From Caldithrix abyssi DSM 13497 (lineage in GTDB: Bacteria; Electryoneota; AABM5-125-24; Hatepunaeales; Hatepunaeaceae): DNA of 34,755 nt. The stretch lies in NCBI GenBank assembly GCA_945865405.1, contig CAMBDS010000027.1, positions 1 through 34,755 on the forward strand, read 5' to 3'. Shown piece by piece: positions 32,561 through 34,755 of the stretch. The translations under genes were made by a program, and so were the position numbers. Each line of letters starts with the position of its first letter. The first letter of the stretch is position 1. The notes below the pieces were generated by a model that searched no databases, was not told the origin of the DNA, and was given only the letters and a program-made list of their open reading frames with translations.

Positions 32561-34755
32561 ATGAAAATTTTCATTAGTATCGGCTTCTCATTACTGCTAT
32601 TCGTCCAGTCAGCACAAGCTCAACTTCAATTTGACAAAAGTCCGGTTGATGTGAAGCTTCTAAGTCGTGTTGACGGAATGAACGTTGCATTCAGCGCGGA
32701 AACCGTCGATCCCGCTTTTGTGAGTAAGGGTGGCAATTCTTACCAAGCATTTACACTGCCCGGTGAAGGAACAACTTTCGAGCTTGACAGACCGATCCTT
32801 CCTTCCATTAGCCGCTTTGTGATTGTCGATCCCACAGCCGGTCTTGAATTGTTTGTCGAAGCCGACTCACCCGTTGAGATTAAGTCAAAATTCCCGCCCG
32901 CCCTTTGTGACGAAGAAAAACTTACTCCGACTGCTGGCGAACTTACAGGGCTCTATCCGCCAAACTTTGCCGAAATCTCAGATCCGGTAATCATCCGTGG
33001 TGTCAGGATGGTTAAGATCACAACCTATCCTTACCAATTCGACGCTGCAACTGGCAACTACCTCCATCGCAGTCATATCAAGGCAGACATCCGTTACAAC
33101 GATTCACCTCCGATAAATCCGGTAATTCATCCACGTTTACCCGGACGAAGCCCCGACTTTCAAAAATTCTTGAAAGCTTTTGCCGTAAATGGTGAAGATT
33201 ACTTTCGCGACAACCCCGACTTCCCGACACCTTATACCGGACACTATCTAATAGTTGTTCATATTGATGCACTAATTTGGCATCAACCTTTTATCGAATG
33301 GCGACGCAAAGCTGGTTACAAGGTTGATATCATTGCCCTGAGTGCTAACGATGCCAGTAGCCCCAATACCATCAAGAACGCTATTCAAGCCAAGTACAAC
33401 CAATACATCAATGCCGGTCAGGAACCCTTTGATGAATTACTCCTGATAGGAGACAGAAACGGTTACGATAATCTGACTACTGCTCCAGATAAACAACTGG
33501 CTGCCGAGCGAGGTGAAACGATCTGGGGCGGGCCTGACCACGCAGACTACAAGTTTGCCCTGCTCGAGGGCAACGACCAACTCCCCGATGTCAGTTTTGG
33601 TAGAATGCCATCCGGAAGTCAGGGAATTGCCGGTCTCGTAGTTGGACGTACACTCGCCTATGAAATGGCGCCGAGAATGCAGAATCCACAATGGTTTACT
33701 CGCGGACTCAACTACTCGCAACACTGGGGAAACGGCGTCGAGTCAGCTTGGCACATTACCATCCATACAAATGCCCGCTGGGGCGAAGAAGTCTTAAAGA
33801 GTCTCGGTTTTGACGATGTCAATTTTTATGAAGACCAAAATTGGGATCAACAAGGCAACAGCATTGGACCAGTGATCCGCGATGAACTTAACGCCGGATC
33901 AAATTTATTGGTTGGTCGCGCTGAAAATTATTACTGGCGCAACAGTTTCCAAGGTGTCGATGCCAATACCGTTTTTCCTATCAATATCTGTGTATCGGGG
34001 CACGGTGAGTGGACGGCATGGAATATGTTCCGAACTGGAGCTGGCAACAACTTGAAAGGTCCCGTCGCGGCAACCTTCGGTTGGGGAGGCCCACCCACCG
34101 CCACATCCAGCTATCTTTGGATGCAAATGGTGAACGGAACTCTCCAAAAGGAGATGTCCCTCGGTTGGTCACGAATGTATGCAATCACTTCGATTGAAAG
34201 ATTCTTTCCCAACTTTAACGTTGGGCAACAGATGTATGGTCATGTGAAAACTGATATTGACATGCACGGTGATCCGGGAATTAGGCCTTGGTTTGGTGTG
34301 CCAAGACAGTTACAATTTACAATGCCGCAATCGGTCTCACCGGACGTTAATATGATTGAAGCGCGTCTTACCACTGTTCAAGGTGGCAATCCGGCACCAG
34401 GAGTGCAGGTGACTCTCTATCATGAACGCAATATGCCTTTTAATAACGCCGGCCAGTATGCCGCTTATATAGATATCATCCGTAAAATAGCCTACACTGA
34501 TGATAATGGTGTGGTTAGATTTTCGCTCGATTCTGAGGTTTTGATCGCCGGAAAACCACTTTACATCACAGCCACAGGGCGCGATGTAAGGCCCGTACTT
34601 GGTCAAATAGCTGTATCCGTTCCGAGTGCGACTATCGAACTGCTTTCACTTGGTGAAGATGATATTGTTGAAATCGATGGTGATGGAGACGATATTCCTA
34701 ATCCTACCGAAGTGATAGATGTTACTCTGCACGCCAAGAACTTCGGTAATCGCGA
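32561..34755 (+). CDS. C25 (gingipain-like) secreted protein, 3' partial; catalytic His not at its usual place
   Basis: 731 residues are visible and the frame is open to the window end. A signal peptide (MKIFISIGFSLLLFVQSAQA, cut before Gln21) is followed by a gingipain-type propeptide region (residues ~22-225) and the C25 fold: YLIVVHIDAL, FDELLLIGDRNGY, LPDVSFGRMPSG, then INICVSGHGEW with the predicted nucleophile Cys477. Where gingipains carry the GHG His before this strand, the sequence is GRAENYYW. A His does occur four residues after the Cys (His481). An Ig-like C-terminal domain (VTLYHERNM...YTDDNGVVRFSL) and then a DGDGDDIPNPTEV opening of a CARDB-like domain follow, paralogous to the layout in the protein at 23079. 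A sorting domain is expected beyond the window. Confidence 0.88.
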   Translation, partial: MKIFISIGFSLLLFVQSAQAQLQFDKSPVDVKLLSRVDGMNVAFSAETVDPAFVSKGGNSYQAFTLPGEGTTFELDRPILPSISRFVIVDPTAGLELFVEADSPVEIKSKFPPALCDEEKLTPTAGELTGLYPPNFAEISDPVIIRGVRMVKITTYPYQFDAATGNYLHRSHIKADIRYNDSPPINPVIHPRLPGRSPDFQKFLKAFAVNGEDYFRDNPDFPTPYTGHYLIVVHIDALIWHQPFIEWRRKAGYKVDIIALSANDASSPNTIKNAIQAKYNQYINAGQEPFDELLLIGDRNGYDNLTTAPDKQLAAERGETIWGGPDHADYKFALLEGNDQLPDVSFGRMPSGSQGIAGLVVGRTLAYEMAPRMQNPQWFTRGLNYSQHWGNGVESAWHITIHTNARWGEEVLKSLGFDDVNFYEDQNWDQQGNSIGPVIRDELNAGSNLLVGRAENYYWRNSFQGVDANTVFPINICVSGHGEWTAWNMFRTGAGNNLKGPVAATFGWGGPPTATSSYLWMQMVNGTLQKEMSLGWSRMYAITSIERFFPNFNVGQQMYGHVKTDIDMHGDPGIRPWFGVPRQLQFTMPQSVSPDVNMIEARLTTVQGGNPAPGVQVTLYHERNMPFNNAGQYAAYIDIIRKIAYTDDNGVVRFSLDSEVLIAGKPLYITATGRDVRPVLGQIAVSVPSATIELLSLGEDDIVEIDGDGDDIPNPTEVIDVTLHAKNFGNR

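Overview
This window is about 34.8 kb of bacterial chromosome at moderate GC. It most likely comes from an uncultivated lineage of the FCB superphylum (Zixibacteria, Cloacimonadota, KSB1 or a relative). No rRNA is present, so the placement is inferred from protein content. The main clues are very large secreted proteins ending in a PNPFN-type sorting domain, as used for type IX (Por) secretion or its FlgD-like variants, gingipain-like C25 proteins, and arrays of beta-sandwich repeats. I see no transposase, phage gene, CRISPR array or integrase.

Region 1 (2-14191, +) is one giant surface or secreted protein of at least 4,729 residues whose 5' end lies outside the window. It is a mosaic of a recurring module with an AWGDD core (seven copies), ASH/HYDIN-like domains, about fifteen putative-Ig/cadherin-like repeats of ~95 residues, other Ig-like domains, VNDAP-type cadherin-like repeats and a C-terminal sorting domain. 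In three places AWGDD modules appear to sit inside ASH domains.

Region 2 (14192-14962) is a small RNA locus. It has a long G-U-tolerant hairpin, a near-consensus sigma70-type promoter embedded in an inverted repeat, tRNA-Ala(GGC), a 67-residue membrane microprotein gene whose end overlaps tRNA-Gly(GCC), then an intrinsic terminator. Region 3 (14963-18546, +) holds an NAD-type malic enzyme and an M3 oligoendopeptidase, closed by a bidirectional terminator.

Region 4 (18653-30808, -) reads right to left: an orphan biotin carrier protein, Rho, a 1,710-residue C25/gingipain-like protein with a sorting domain, a PepF-type oligoendopeptidase, a GH9 glycosidase with an exported N-terminus but no ordinary start codon, and a stand-alone response regulator. 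Region 5 (31119-34755, +) has an M23 envelope peptidase with its terminator, a long AT-rich leader, and a second C25-like protein cut off by the window end.

Taken together, the window joins housekeeping genes (malic enzyme, Rho, tRNAs, biotin carrier) to secretion-dependent surface and degradative functions (giant adhesin-like protein, two C25-like proteins, GH9, two cytosolic-type oligopeptidases that could finish peptide breakdown, M23 wall peptidase). The strongest leads are the nested AWGDD/ASH architecture, two C25 proteins that keep the Cys but lack the usual His, the GH9 gene lacking a canonical start, and the microprotein gene wedged between and into tRNAs.
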